A stretch of 47,686 nucleotides of DNA, taken from the NCBI GenBank assembly GCA_012729815.1, contig JAAYCJ010000183.1, positions 1 to 47,686 on the forward strand, written 5' to 3'. Made by a program: the position numbers and the translations under genes. Below the pieces are notes generated by a model. That model was given only the letters and a program-made list of their open reading frames with translations. It was not told the DNA's origin and did no database searches. The stretch's first letter is position 1. The number at the start of each line of letters is the position of its first letter. This DNA is from Phycisphaerae bacterium (GTDB lineage: Bacteria > Planctomycetota > Phycisphaerae > JAAYCJ01). Shown here piece by piece: positions 8,175-15,647 of the stretch.

Positions 8175-8475
8175 TGTGGAAGTGCACGTGCCCGACCGCC
8201 TGACCGGCCACCTCGCCGTTGTTCTGCAGCACGTTGTACGCCCCAGCCCCGGTCGCCTTCAGCACCGCCTTGGCCAGCACCGGCAGATGCCGCGTTACCG
8301 CGCCGACCTCCTCAGCCGGCATCTCCTCCAGCCGCTCGTAGTGCCGCTTGGGAATCACCAGCACATGGCCTTCCGCCAGCGGACCGATATCCAGAAACGC
8401 CAGCGCCGAGTCGTCCTCGTAGACCTTCAGCGAAGGAACCTCGCCCGCGACAATCCTGCAGAAAATACACGCCAT
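8065..8475 (-). CDS. HIT-family (histidine triad) nucleotide hydrolase
   Basis: This 136-residue HIT protein has the catalytic triad HVHFHI near its C-terminus. It also has the N-terminal ACIFCRIVAGEVPS with CxxC, the usual metal-binding element of HinT-like proteins, and the VIPKRHYERLEEM segment. The family hydrolyses purine-nucleotide phosphoramidates or dinucleoside polyphosphates. The ATG at 8475 is chosen because GGGAGG lies eight bases upstream and the protein then begins MACIFC, as in relatives; a longer frame to 8532 adds only a low-complexity leader. The 3' 110 bases overlap, antisense, the end of the GT4 frame. It lies 83 bases downstream of the ABC exporter gene on the same strand, so the two may be co-transcribed. 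Confidence 0.92.
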   Translation of the reverse strand: MACIFCRIVAGEVPSLKVYEDDSALAFLDIGPLAEGHVLVIPKRHYERLEEMPAEEVGAVTRHLPVLAKAVLKATGAGAYNVLQNNGEVAGQAVGHVHFHIIPRTSGDGLGYRWNATSYAAGRDRQLQEAIVSALG

Positions 8476-8558
8476 GGCACACCTCCCGTTTCCTCGGAGC
8501 GACCCTCGCCCCAACCCCTTATCACCGCCCACACCGCCAAAGTCAACAGCCTCCCGTC

Positions 8559-10754
8559 CTATTGCTCCTGCAGACCGTGAAGCTGCGTCTGGTAGAGCTG
8601 CTGATACAGCGGCGACGCCTCGATCAACTCCTGATGCGTGCCCGACGAGACGATCTTGCCGCGGTCCATCACCACGATCATGTCCGCGTGCTTGATCGTG
8701 CTGAACCGGTGCGCGATCACCAGCGCCGTCCGGCCCGGCATGAAGTGGTCGATCGCGTCCTGAATCTTCTTCTCGCTCTCCGCGTCGATCTGGCTGGTCG
8801 CCTCGTCGAAAATCAACACCGGCGCATCGCGCAGAATCGCCCGCGCGATCGCCAACCGCTGGCGCTCACCGCCCGACAGCGTCGCCCCGTGCTCGCCCAC
8901 CACCGTGTCATACTTCCGCGGCAGCCGCTCGATGAACTCATCCGCGTGCGCCTGCCGGGCCGCCGCCATGACGTCCTCACGCAAGGCGCCGGGCCGCCCA
9001 TAGGCGATGTTGTTGGCGATGGTGTCCGCGAAAATCACCGTCTCCTGCGATACGTACGAAATGTGCCGGCGCAACGACCGAAGGGCGAAGTTCTCAAGCT
9101 TCTCGTCATCCCAGAGCACCTGGCCGCTCTTCGGCTCATAGAACCGCAGCAGCATCGAAACCAGCGTCGTCTTGCCCGATCCGTTCGGCCCGACCACCGC
9201 CACCACCGATCCCGACGGCACCTCGAGCGTCACGCCGTCCAACGCCGCATGCTCCGAACCGTCGTAGCGGAACACAAGGTCCTGGAACAGAATCCGGCGC
9301 TTCGGCGGAAACGCCTCTTCGGTGCCCGAAGCCAGATCGAACTCCGACGGCTGATCGATCAGCTCGAAAATCCGCTTGGCTCCGGCGTTGGCCCGCTGGA
9401 GCTGCGTGTAGACGTTCGACATCTTCCGCCCCGAATCCAGCACGATGCCCAGCGCTACCAGCAGCGTGAACAGCTCCTCCTGCCGCACGCTGCCCCGCAT
9501 GATCATCAGCATCACGATGTACACCGCGATGCATCCGGCTCCGATCCCGAGCACTTCCAGCGCCGGACTGCTCGTCGCGTTGACCTTCTCGATCCGCAAC
9601 TGGTTCTTGAGGATGTGACGCTCGACCTTGAAGTAACGCTTCCGCTCCTGGTGCTCCATCGTGTACGCCTTGACCACCCGGATGCCCAGCAGCGTGCTCT
9701 TGAGCGCCGAAATCAGCATCCCGTAACCGGCCAGCATCTTCTCGTTCGCCCGCCGAATCCGCTTGCCGAACTGTCGGAACAGCAGCACCGCGATCGGTGC
9801 GATCACGATCAGCATCAGCGTCAGCCGAGGCTCCAGCACCACCGCCACCCCCAACGCCCCGATCGCCTTGAGCGGCTCGCGAAGCACCTTGCCGAACACC
9901 GTGTTCAGCGCCCGCAGCACGTCCTGCGTGTCCTGCGTGAACCGGCTCATCGTGTCCGAAATGCCGCGGGTCTGGAAGAACCCCACCGGCAGCGTCATCG
10001 CCTTGGCGTACATCATCCGCCGCAGGTCGATCATCGTCCGGCCGCCCACCACCGCCCCGTAGTACTCGCCCACGAACCGGCACAAATTGCCGAGCAATTG
10101 AATGCCGAAGAACACCAGCAGGATGATCGCCAGAATCCGCCGGCGGTCCGCCATCCGGGCCTCCAGAGTCTGCTCCGCCCGATCGGCGAAATTGAACTTC
10201 GCCAGCCCCCAACGCAGCCACTGGTACTGGATCGCCGCCTCACGCAGCGCCACCGAGACCGGCCGGCTCGCCGACGTGCCCGGCGTCCAGACCAAAAGAC
10301 GCACCTGTTCCTCTGTCGGCGTCTCGGCCAGCCGGCGGATCAGATCGCGACCCCGCACCGTCGGCGCCTCCGCCAGCCCGTTCAGGTAGTCGTCCGGCTG
10401 AACCCCCGCCTCCATCAGCGGACGGCCCGGCTTGACCTTGACCACCTTGGCCGCCCGTTCGCCCACCATCTTCGCAATATCCAACCCCTGCGTGTCGCGA
10501 ACCGCCAGATCGGCCCCCAGCCGGTCCTGGACGTAAAGCCGGTCCACGAATTCCGGGATCGACTCCTGCCCGATGATCACCGTCAGGATCGGATACAGCG
10601 AAAACAAACTCGCGGTCAGACTGATCGCCACCCCGATCATCGCCACCACGGCGATAAACAAATACTTGCGATGGGGCCACACCAGCCGGAGCACCCGGCC
10701 GAAATACCGCATCTCCCGAAGCTCTCTCCACCGCGTCTTCTTCTCTTGACCCAT
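8559..10754 (-). CDS. MsbA-like ABC exporter with a PDZ-like domain inserted after TM1
   Basis: This 731-residue half-transporter has a permease followed by an ATPase domain. The ATPase is complete: Walker A GPNGSGKTT, Q-loop SYVSQETVIF, signature LSGGERQR, Walker B VLIFDEATSQID, and H-loop IAHRFS. TM1 lies at about residues 32-60. Before TM2 (about 205-228), where the family has only a short periplasmic loop, there are about 130 extra residues. Residues about 100-172 read like a PDZ domain: PLMEAGVQPDDYLNGL, then RGRDLIRRLAETPTEEQVRLL and a final beta strand VSVALRE. ATG 10754 is preferred over TTG 10757 because AGGAAAGG precedes it. The transporter may flip lipid A or another lipid-linked molecule; the extra domain should face the periplasm. 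Confidence 0.9.
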   Translation of the reverse strand: MGQEKKTRWRELREMRYFGRVLRLVWPHRKYLFIAVVAMIGVAISLTASLFSLYPILTVIIGQESIPEFVDRLYVQDRLGADLAVRDTQGLDIAKMVGERAAKVVKVKPGRPLMEAGVQPDDYLNGLAEAPTVRGRDLIRRLAETPTEEQVRLLVWTPGTSASRPVSVALREAAIQYQWLRWGLAKFNFADRAEQTLEARMADRRRILAIILLVFFGIQLLGNLCRFVGEYYGAVVGGRTMIDLRRMMYAKAMTLPVGFFQTRGISDTMSRFTQDTQDVLRALNTVFGKVLREPLKAIGALGVAVVLEPRLTLMLIVIAPIAVLLFRQFGKRIRRANEKMLAGYGMLISALKSTLLGIRVVKAYTMEHQERKRYFKVERHILKNQLRIEKVNATSSPALEVLGIGAGCIAVYIVMLMIMRGSVRQEELFTLLVALGIVLDSGRKMSNVYTQLQRANAGAKRIFELIDQPSEFDLASGTEEAFPPKRRILFQDLVFRYDGSEHAALDGVTLEVPSGSVVAVVGPNGSGKTTLVSMLLRFYEPKSGQVLWDDEKLENFALRSLRRHISYVSQETVIFADTIANNIAYGRPGALREDVMAAARQAHADEFIERLPRKYDTVVGEHGATLSGGERQRLAIARAILRDAPVLIFDEATSQIDAESEKKIQDAIDHFMPGRTALVIAHRFSTIKHADMIVVMDRGKIVSSGTHQELIEASPLYQQLYQTQLHGLQEQ

Positions 10755-10757
10755 CAA

Positions 10758-11096
10758 AAGCCTTTCCTACTCGCCGTCGATCCGGACATTCTCCATCCGG
10801 CCAAAACTATCCATTTTATCTTGCCGCTGGATAATCTTGCAGATTCTAAGCCGCAACCCGACAAATTGAAACCCCAAAAGACCCCGCTGGCCCCCCGGAC
10901 CCGGCCAGGAAACCGATAGAGTTTTCTACGGCCGACACCGAAGCCCGCAGACTTTTGCAGCCCTTTCCTCCAGGACTCTCCACGCCCGTCGCTCCGCCAA
11001 AGCAGGCCGATCCCAAGTGGTTGCGCAGGCCGTGGTTATAAAACCCCCACCGATCCCGAAACGTGTGCTATCTTTATTAGAAAAGGAGGGGCCAAG
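10758..11096. other. Divergent intergenic region with a possible promoter
   Basis: These 339 bases separate the ABC exporter (minus) from the ABC-ATPase gene (plus). No gene is seen. TGCTATCTT at 11066-11074 resembles an extended -10 element (TGnTATAAT) for the plus-strand gene, and a similar TGCTATCCT occurs at 42517-42525. No good -35 element is evident. AAAAGGAGGGG at 11081-11091 is a strong Shine-Dalgarno sequence for the TTG start at 11097. Confidence 0.45.
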
Positions 11097-11816
11097 TTGA
11101 CAACGACCAAGTCAGTCCGAACCGCCGATCAGCGGACCGATGCCGTCGCCGCCTCGCCGTGGCTGTCCGTCAGCTCTCACCTGACCGTCGATCCGCCCGC
11201 CTCGCCCGCCGCCGTCCAGATCGCAGCCGCCTTCGGCCTGACCTGCGACGGCGCCCGGACGCTGCGCCTGTTCGACAACCTGCAACTCGGCCTGGATCCC
11301 GGTCGCATCGTGCTGGTCACCGGGCCATCCGGCTCGGGCAAATCGACCCTGCTGCGGATCGTCCGCCGCCGGGTCCGGCCGTGCGTCGACCTTAACCGTC
11401 TCCGCCTCCGTCGCGACCGCATCCTGCCCGAGCACTTCCGCCTGTCGGTGCCCCGCGCCCTGCACTACCTCTCGCTGGCCGGTCTGGCCGACGCCTTTAT
11501 TCTCCTCCAGACCCCCGACCGCCTTTCCGAAGGCCAGCGCTACCGGTTCCGGCTGGCCCTGGCCCTCGCCCGCCGCCCGCGGCTGATCGTCGCCGATGCG
11601 TTCCTCGAGAACCTCGACCCGGTCACCGCCTTCGTGGTCGCCCACAACACCCGCCGATTCGCCGACCGCTTCGGTAAGACATTTCTCCTCGCCGCCACCC
11701 GCGACGACTTCATCGACGCCCTCAAACCCGACCGACACATCCGGCTTGGCGCCGCCGATCCGAATCCCGCTCAACCACGCGCTCAGCCGCCGCCGGCAAG
11801 GAACCGGCCTCGCTGA
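11097..11816 (+). CDS. ABC-type ATPase, COG2401-like (partner of a GNAT protein)
   Basis: This is a 239-residue stand-alone ATP-binding cassette without membrane segments. It has Walker A GPSGSGKST, an unusual signature LSEGQRYR, and a Walker B region LIVADAFLENLD. The catalytic glutamate that normally follows the Walker B aspartate is alanine (codons GAT GCG), so ATP hydrolysis may be impaired. The short cassette with a degenerate signature, plus a GNAT protein 1.5 kb downstream, resembles COG2401, an ABC-type ATPase normally fused to a predicted acetyltransferase domain; that link is from memory of the family. The start is TTG, supported by AAAAGGAGGGG five bases upstream. Its last 95 bases overlap, antisense, the 3' end of the GT87 gene. 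Function is unknown. Confidence 0.7.
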   Translation: MTTTKSVRTADQRTDAVAASPWLSVSSHLTVDPPASPAAVQIAAAFGLTCDGARTLRLFDNLQLGLDPGRIVLVTGPSGSGKSTLLRIVRRRVRPCVDLNRLRLRRDRILPEHFRLSVPRALHYLSLAGLADAFILLQTPDRLSEGQRYRFRLALALARRPRLIVADAFLENLDPVTAFVVAHNTRRFADRFGKTFLLAATRDDFIDALKPDRHIRLGAADPNPAQPRAQPPPARNRPR

Positions 11817-13200
11817 CCACCGACAACCCAAGCTGCCGGGCCCACGCCCAGACCACCGCCGCCCCCAGCACCGCCAGCACAACCCAATGCACACCATACC
11901 ACCGGACATCGCGCCAGCCGATACACGCCTCGCCGACCACCCACGCCGCCAGGCCCACAATGGCCAACCAGCGGCCCGGCGTCTTCCGCCGCGAGCGGAC
12001 CAGCTCCAGCCACACCACCGCCATCGCTGGAAACGCCAGCACCAGGTAGTAGTTCATCATCAGCGGCGTCAGCCAGAACATCGACAGCATCCAGGCCGCG
12101 CTCGCCGCCGGCCAGTCGCGCCCCTGCCCGATCCGCCCGGTCCACCACGTCCATACCGCCAGCAGCCCCATGCCCAACCCCACACTGGCCGCCCAAACCC
12201 ACCAGACCCGCTCAGCCGGCCAGCGCGCCGCCGACCACCGCGGTACGCTCCGGCTGATCGGCAAAACCTGCCGGGCCCACGGTTTGCCGTCCAACGGCAA
12301 CGGATCGACCACCAGCGCCTGGTTCCCCCTCAGACCCGCCCGGGCCGCCTCAACCGCCTCCGCCGGCGGATCGCCCCGCAACACCACCATCTCCTCGACC
12401 TCCGGCAGACCCCGCAGCCACCGGACCAGCACCGATGGATACGAAAAGTTCGAACGATGGTGATAAATGCCCAGCCGCAGCGGCTCGTAAATCTGCGCCG
12501 TCGGCGAATACCACCCGCTCCGCTCCCGCCACGCCCGATGCTCCACCGCTGCTCCGTCGTATCCGAGGAACAGGACGCTTGGAACCACGTCGAGGGCGAT
12601 CACGCCCGCTGCCACGCCCAGCAACGCCCGCCATTGGCCCCGGCAGCCGAAGTACCCCAACAGCACCAGCGGCATTACCTTGATCGCCACCGCCAGACCG
12701 ATCAGCGCCCCGCCCCAAAACGGCCAGCCGCGGCCCGCCAGCGCCAACCCGCCCGCGCACAAAACCAGCACCCACAGCGACAACTGGTTCATCTGCAAGA
12801 CCTGCTGGATATTGATCGCCACCAGCAGCACCGGCCAGACGATCCCGCCGCCCAGCCGCCCGCCGGTCCACCAGCGGTGCACCACCCACACCGACCCGAT
12901 CGCCGCCGCCGCGTTGCCCGCCACGTGCAGCAACAGCCCCCACGGCGAGGTCAGCCACACCGTAAACGGCATCAAAAAGAAGAACCCGCCCGGCGTATAG
13001 CCGAACATCCACCCCTGCCCGCCGAAGCCCCGATGCTCCCAGAAGTACCGGCAGCCCTCAACAAAGAGCTTCCAGTCAAATCCCGGATTCAGCCCGCGAA
13101 TAAACAACCCGCCCCATATCCCGCTGAACACCACCACCCCGACAGCCAGCCACGCCGTCCGCTCCATAAGAATGCGCCGTCGTTGATGCAATTCGTCCAC
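11722..13200 (-). CDS. GT87-like polytopic membrane mannosyltransferase (DUF2029 type)
   Basis: The 492-residue protein has roughly ten hydrophobic segments. The first extracytoplasmic loop contains GLNPGFDWKLFVEGCRYFWE and GYTPGGFFFLMPF, the layout seen in GT87/DUF2029 polyprenyl-phosphate-mannose-dependent transferases (early Asp in loop 1, then a YTP-type segment). A central extramembrane stretch (residues about 230-330) separates two membrane blocks. It probably adds a sugar to a lipid-linked glycan in the periplasm. The start is uncertain: GTG 13200 gives the longest form and ATG 13167 also fits; neither has a strong ribosome binding site. The gene lies opposite to, and between, the ABC-ATPase and GNAT genes and overlaps the former by 95 bases. 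Confidence 0.75.
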   Translation of the reverse strand: MDELHQRRRILMERTAWLAVGVVVFSGIWGGLFIRGLNPGFDWKLFVEGCRYFWEHRGFGGQGWMFGYTPGGFFFLMPFTVWLTSPWGLLLHVAGNAAAAIGSVWVVHRWWTGGRLGGGIVWPVLLVAINIQQVLQMNQLSLWVLVLCAGGLALAGRGWPFWGGALIGLAVAIKVMPLVLLGYFGCRGQWRALLGVAAGVIALDVVPSVLFLGYDGAAVEHRAWRERSGWYSPTAQIYEPLRLGIYHHRSNFSYPSVLVRWLRGLPEVEEMVVLRGDPPAEAVEAARAGLRGNQALVVDPLPLDGKPWARQVLPISRSVPRWSAARWPAERVWWVWAASVGLGMGLLAVWTWWTGRIGQGRDWPAASAAWMLSMFWLTPLMMNYYLVLAFPAMAVVWLELVRSRRKTPGRWLAIVGLAAWVVGEACIGWRDVRWYGVHWVVLAVLGAAVVWAWARQLGLSVVSEAGSLPAAAERVVERDSDRRRQAGCVGRV

Positions 13201-13277
13201 GTGACTACTCGCAATTCCAGATACTCATTCCATCCGCCCGCAACGTCATCCTATCACCCGCACCGGACAGCCAACAA

Positions 13278-14030
13278 ATGAAAACCGTCCACCTCGGATC
13301 GAACCTGCCGTTTCGCTTCGCCATCCGGCCCTGCCCGTTCAGCGACTACGCCAAGCTCGCCCGCTTCCACTACCGAAGCGGCAATCCCGGTCCCGTCGCC
13401 CGATGCTTCGGCCTTTACGCAACCAACCTGCCTCGCGGACCCGACTCGAATACGCTGGTCGGCATCGTCGTCTACGGCCTGCCCCCGGTCAACAGCCCGC
13501 TTCGCGACCTGGCCACCGCCGACCGCTTCCGCATCGCCGACCGCGCTGCCCGAGCCAAGAAGCTCAACCGCGAACTGCGCACCATCGCCCGCGTAATCAT
13601 CGACCCGCGATTCCGATCGCTCGGTCTGGCCGCCGCCCTCGTCCGACACACCCTGCCCCACGCCGGAACGCCCTGGGTCGAAGCCTCAGCCGTCATGGGC
13701 GCAATCAACCCCTTCTTCGAAAAGGCGGGCATGAAAAGGATCGACGGCCCGCCCAGCCGCAACCGCGCCGCGCTCCAAGCCGCCCTCACCCACGTCGGCC
13801 TCACCCCGCCAATCCTCCTCGACACCCCGCGGGCCATCCGCCACGTCGAGTCCCTCCCGCCGATCGAAAAACGCTTCATCCTCCGCCGCATCCACGAACA
13901 TTTCCTGAACCCCCGCCAGGGCGCCTACTCCTCCGCCGTCAAACATGACCTCCCCTGGATTCTCCCCCGCCTCGCCCAACACGCCCTCGCCCAACCCGCG
14001 TACTTCATTTGGAAAAGAACGCGGGTGTAG
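13278..14030 (+). CDS. GNAT-like acetyltransferase domain protein, COG2401-type partner
   Basis: This 250-residue protein has a GNAT fold signature. The stretch LRTIARVIIDPRFRSLGLA resembles motif A (beta strand, then an R/Q-x-x-G-x-G/A loop that binds acetyl-CoA), followed by a helix and GAINPFFEKAGMKRI, typical of the last GNAT strands. The N-terminal part (FAIRPCPFSDYAKLARFHYR) and the HYRSG segment fit the acetyltransferase half of COG2401-like proteins. About 90 residues follow the GNAT core and are unassigned. The ABC-ATPase half appears to be encoded separately at 11097-11816. The substrate is unknown. No strong ribosome binding site precedes the ATG. Confidence 0.65.
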   Translation: MKTVHLGSNLPFRFAIRPCPFSDYAKLARFHYRSGNPGPVARCFGLYATNLPRGPDSNTLVGIVVYGLPPVNSPLRDLATADRFRIADRAARAKKLNRELRTIARVIIDPRFRSLGLAAALVRHTLPHAGTPWVEASAVMGAINPFFEKAGMKRIDGPPSRNRAALQAALTHVGLTPPILLDTPRAIRHVESLPPIEKRFILRRIHEHFLNPRQGAYSSAVKHDLPWILPRLAQHALAQPAYFIWKRTRV

Positions 14031-14032
14031 CG

Positions 14033-14275
14033 TTACTTCCCGGTTTCCGTTGATCGTGGCCCCGCAAACTCGGCCAGGAACAGGTAGAGTACTCCCAAGA
14101 TGAACGAAAAGCCACTAGCCCAGAGCATGCCACCGGTCTGAACCAGCGTGTGTGCAAATAGGTTTGGATCCCACGATTGGAGTCTGGATCCGACGAGCAA
14201 TGCGATGAAATACCGCAAGGAAAACACAAAGAAGGCCAGCGTACAAAACGCTACTCCCGCCGCGCGTCGAGTCAT
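14033..14275 (-). CDS. Small membrane protein (80 aa), unknown function
   Basis: The 80-residue product has two clear hydrophobic segments: VAFCTLAFFVFSLRYFIALLV and GMLWASGFSFILGVLYLFLA. It has no recognised motif. Its ATG overlaps the stop of the upstream gene by four bases (ATGA), so the two are translationally coupled and probably work together. It ends two bases after the stop of the convergent GNAT gene. No homologue is recognised. Confidence 0.6.
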   Translation of the reverse strand: MTRRAAGVAFCTLAFFVFSLRYFIALLVGSRLQSWDPNLFAHTLVQTGGMLWASGFSFILGVLYLFLAEFAGPRSTETGK

Positions 14276-14589
14276 TCAGAATCTCCTTGGACAATACGTT
14301 TGCTTTCAACTGCTGATGCGCAAGCCTCGATCAGCACGGAAACCCCGTGAAGGATCGCAGCCAGGACCACCAGGGGGAAGTACAACACCGCCAGTGTGGG
14401 CAGCCACCACATCTCCTGGGTGGCTCGAAATGGAAATGAAAGCGCCACGCCCACGACACACACGACCACCAGCCCGCCCAGCGCCCGGTTTCGCAGCTTC
14501 GGTACAAAGGCCGTCCAGGCAAAGGCCGGCGCAACCACCCCGCAGAGGATTACCAGAAACAGCAGGAAAAAGTACGCCTGATCGCTCAT
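14272..14589 (-). CDS. Small membrane protein (105 aa), unknown function
   Basis: The 105-residue product has about three hydrophobic segments: AYFFLLFLVILCGVVAPAFAW, ALGGLVVVCVVGVALSF and LPTLAVLYFPLVVLAAILHG. It ends in a short charged tail (ESKRIVQGDSE). The start at 14589 is preferred because GGAGG lies eight bases upstream; the alternative ATG at 14604 overlaps that site. It is the first gene of a two-gene unit with the coupled 80-residue membrane protein. Function unknown. Confidence 0.6.
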   Translation of the reverse strand: MSDQAYFFLLFLVILCGVVAPAFAWTAFVPKLRNRALGGLVVVCVVGVALSFPFRATQEMWWLPTLAVLYFPLVVLAAILHGVSVLIEACASAVESKRIVQGDSE

Positions 14590-14677
14590 GCCACCGTCCT
14601 CCACTTGTATCCAGAGAATATCTTACCGCTTTCTCGTTCAGACGGCAACCGTGTGGACAGTCACACGCCACAGTATT

Positions 14678-15448
14678 TCACAAACCTGTCCGCCACGCCT
14701 TCGGGTCCTGTTCGTAGAACAGGCTGAGCTGACGGTAGAGTTCCGGGTGCTCTTGCGACAGCTCCACCGGCTTCTCGTAGAAGTATTCGGTGGCGACGGC
14801 GAAGAACTCGGAGGGGTCCTCGGCTCCGTATTCGTCGAGCAGCGTCCGTCGGCCGCGGCGGACGTGCGCAGCGAAGCGCTCGTACTCCCGCCCGAGCACC
14901 GCCGCCCACGCGGCAAAGCCGCCGCCCTGGAGCACCGCGCTGCTGTCGCCCTGGCCGCCCGTCGCGTCGATCTGATGGGCGAACTCGTGGAGCACGACGT
15001 TAAACCCGTCGTCAATGTCGGCTGCGCCGTCGAGCACGTCGTCCCACGCCAGCACCACCGGACCGCGATGCCACGATTCGCCCGAAAACTCCGCCACGCC
15101 CTCCTCCACCAGCCCCCAATCCAGATGTCTCTCGTCCTCACGCTCGTAGACCCGCGGCGTAACCAGCACCGTTCGCATGCCCGGAAAGTAATCCGTCCGA
15201 CGATGCAACAGCAGCAGACACGCCTGGGCTGCGATGGTCACCCGCACCTCATCGGTGATCGCCTGGCCGTCAAGCCCTTCGAACGACTTTTCCGCCAGGA
15301 ACACCAGCACGTGCCGCTCCAACTCCGCGCGCTCCGCCTCCGGCAAAAGCCGCCGATACGGCACGTTCCGCTCGATGATCGCTCGCCACCCAGCGGGAAA
15401 CTCGCGGCCCGTCACCCGCGCCCGCCGCCAGCGCTTCAGCCATCCCAT
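14678..15448 (-). CDS. mtfA: MtfA-like zinc metallopeptidase (M90 family)
   Basis: The product is about 256 residues, the usual length for the M90/MtfA family. It carries the zinc-binding HExxH motif as VLHEFAHQID, followed by a helix with FAAWAAVLGREYERF, and the downstream ESxEFFAVATEYFYEKP block that carries the third ligand (Glu). It starts with GWLKRWRRARVTG and contains FPAGWRAIIERNVPYRRL, typical of the family N-terminus. E. coli MtfA is a cytosolic protease that binds Mlc and modulates the glucose PTS; that role is not established here. The start at 15448 is preferred because GGAG precedes it by six bases; several in-frame ATGs lie just upstream. Confidence 0.9.
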   Translation of the reverse strand: MGWLKRWRRARVTGREFPAGWRAIIERNVPYRRLLPEAERAELERHVLVFLAEKSFEGLDGQAITDEVRVTIAAQACLLLLHRRTDYFPGMRTVLVTPRVYEREDERHLDWGLVEEGVAEFSGESWHRGPVVLAWDDVLDGAADIDDGFNVVLHEFAHQIDATGGQGDSSAVLQGGGFAAWAAVLGREYERFAAHVRRGRRTLLDEYGAEDPSEFFAVATEYFYEKPVELSQEHPELYRQLSLFYEQDPKAWRTGL

Positions 15449-15647
15449 TACCATCTCCATCCATCCGTTTCGAGATGCTCCTGTCCGTCCGAATTGTACC
15501 GGTTCCCAGCCGTCCGAGGAACCCCATGCACGCCATTGACTTTCGATGCACAAGGACTACACTCAGTCTCGATGGAAGCATAGATCCATACGGCTGCCGA
15601 GTCCCTATCGGTCCCGATGAAGCCAAACGGCGAAGGGTGGAACGCAA

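Noticed and set aside
8562-10919. 785-codon plus-strand frame opposite the ABC exporter
   Set aside because: It is exactly antisense to a gene with complete ABC motifs; its protein is Arg/His/Pro-rich low-complexity sequence typical of high-GC shadow frames.
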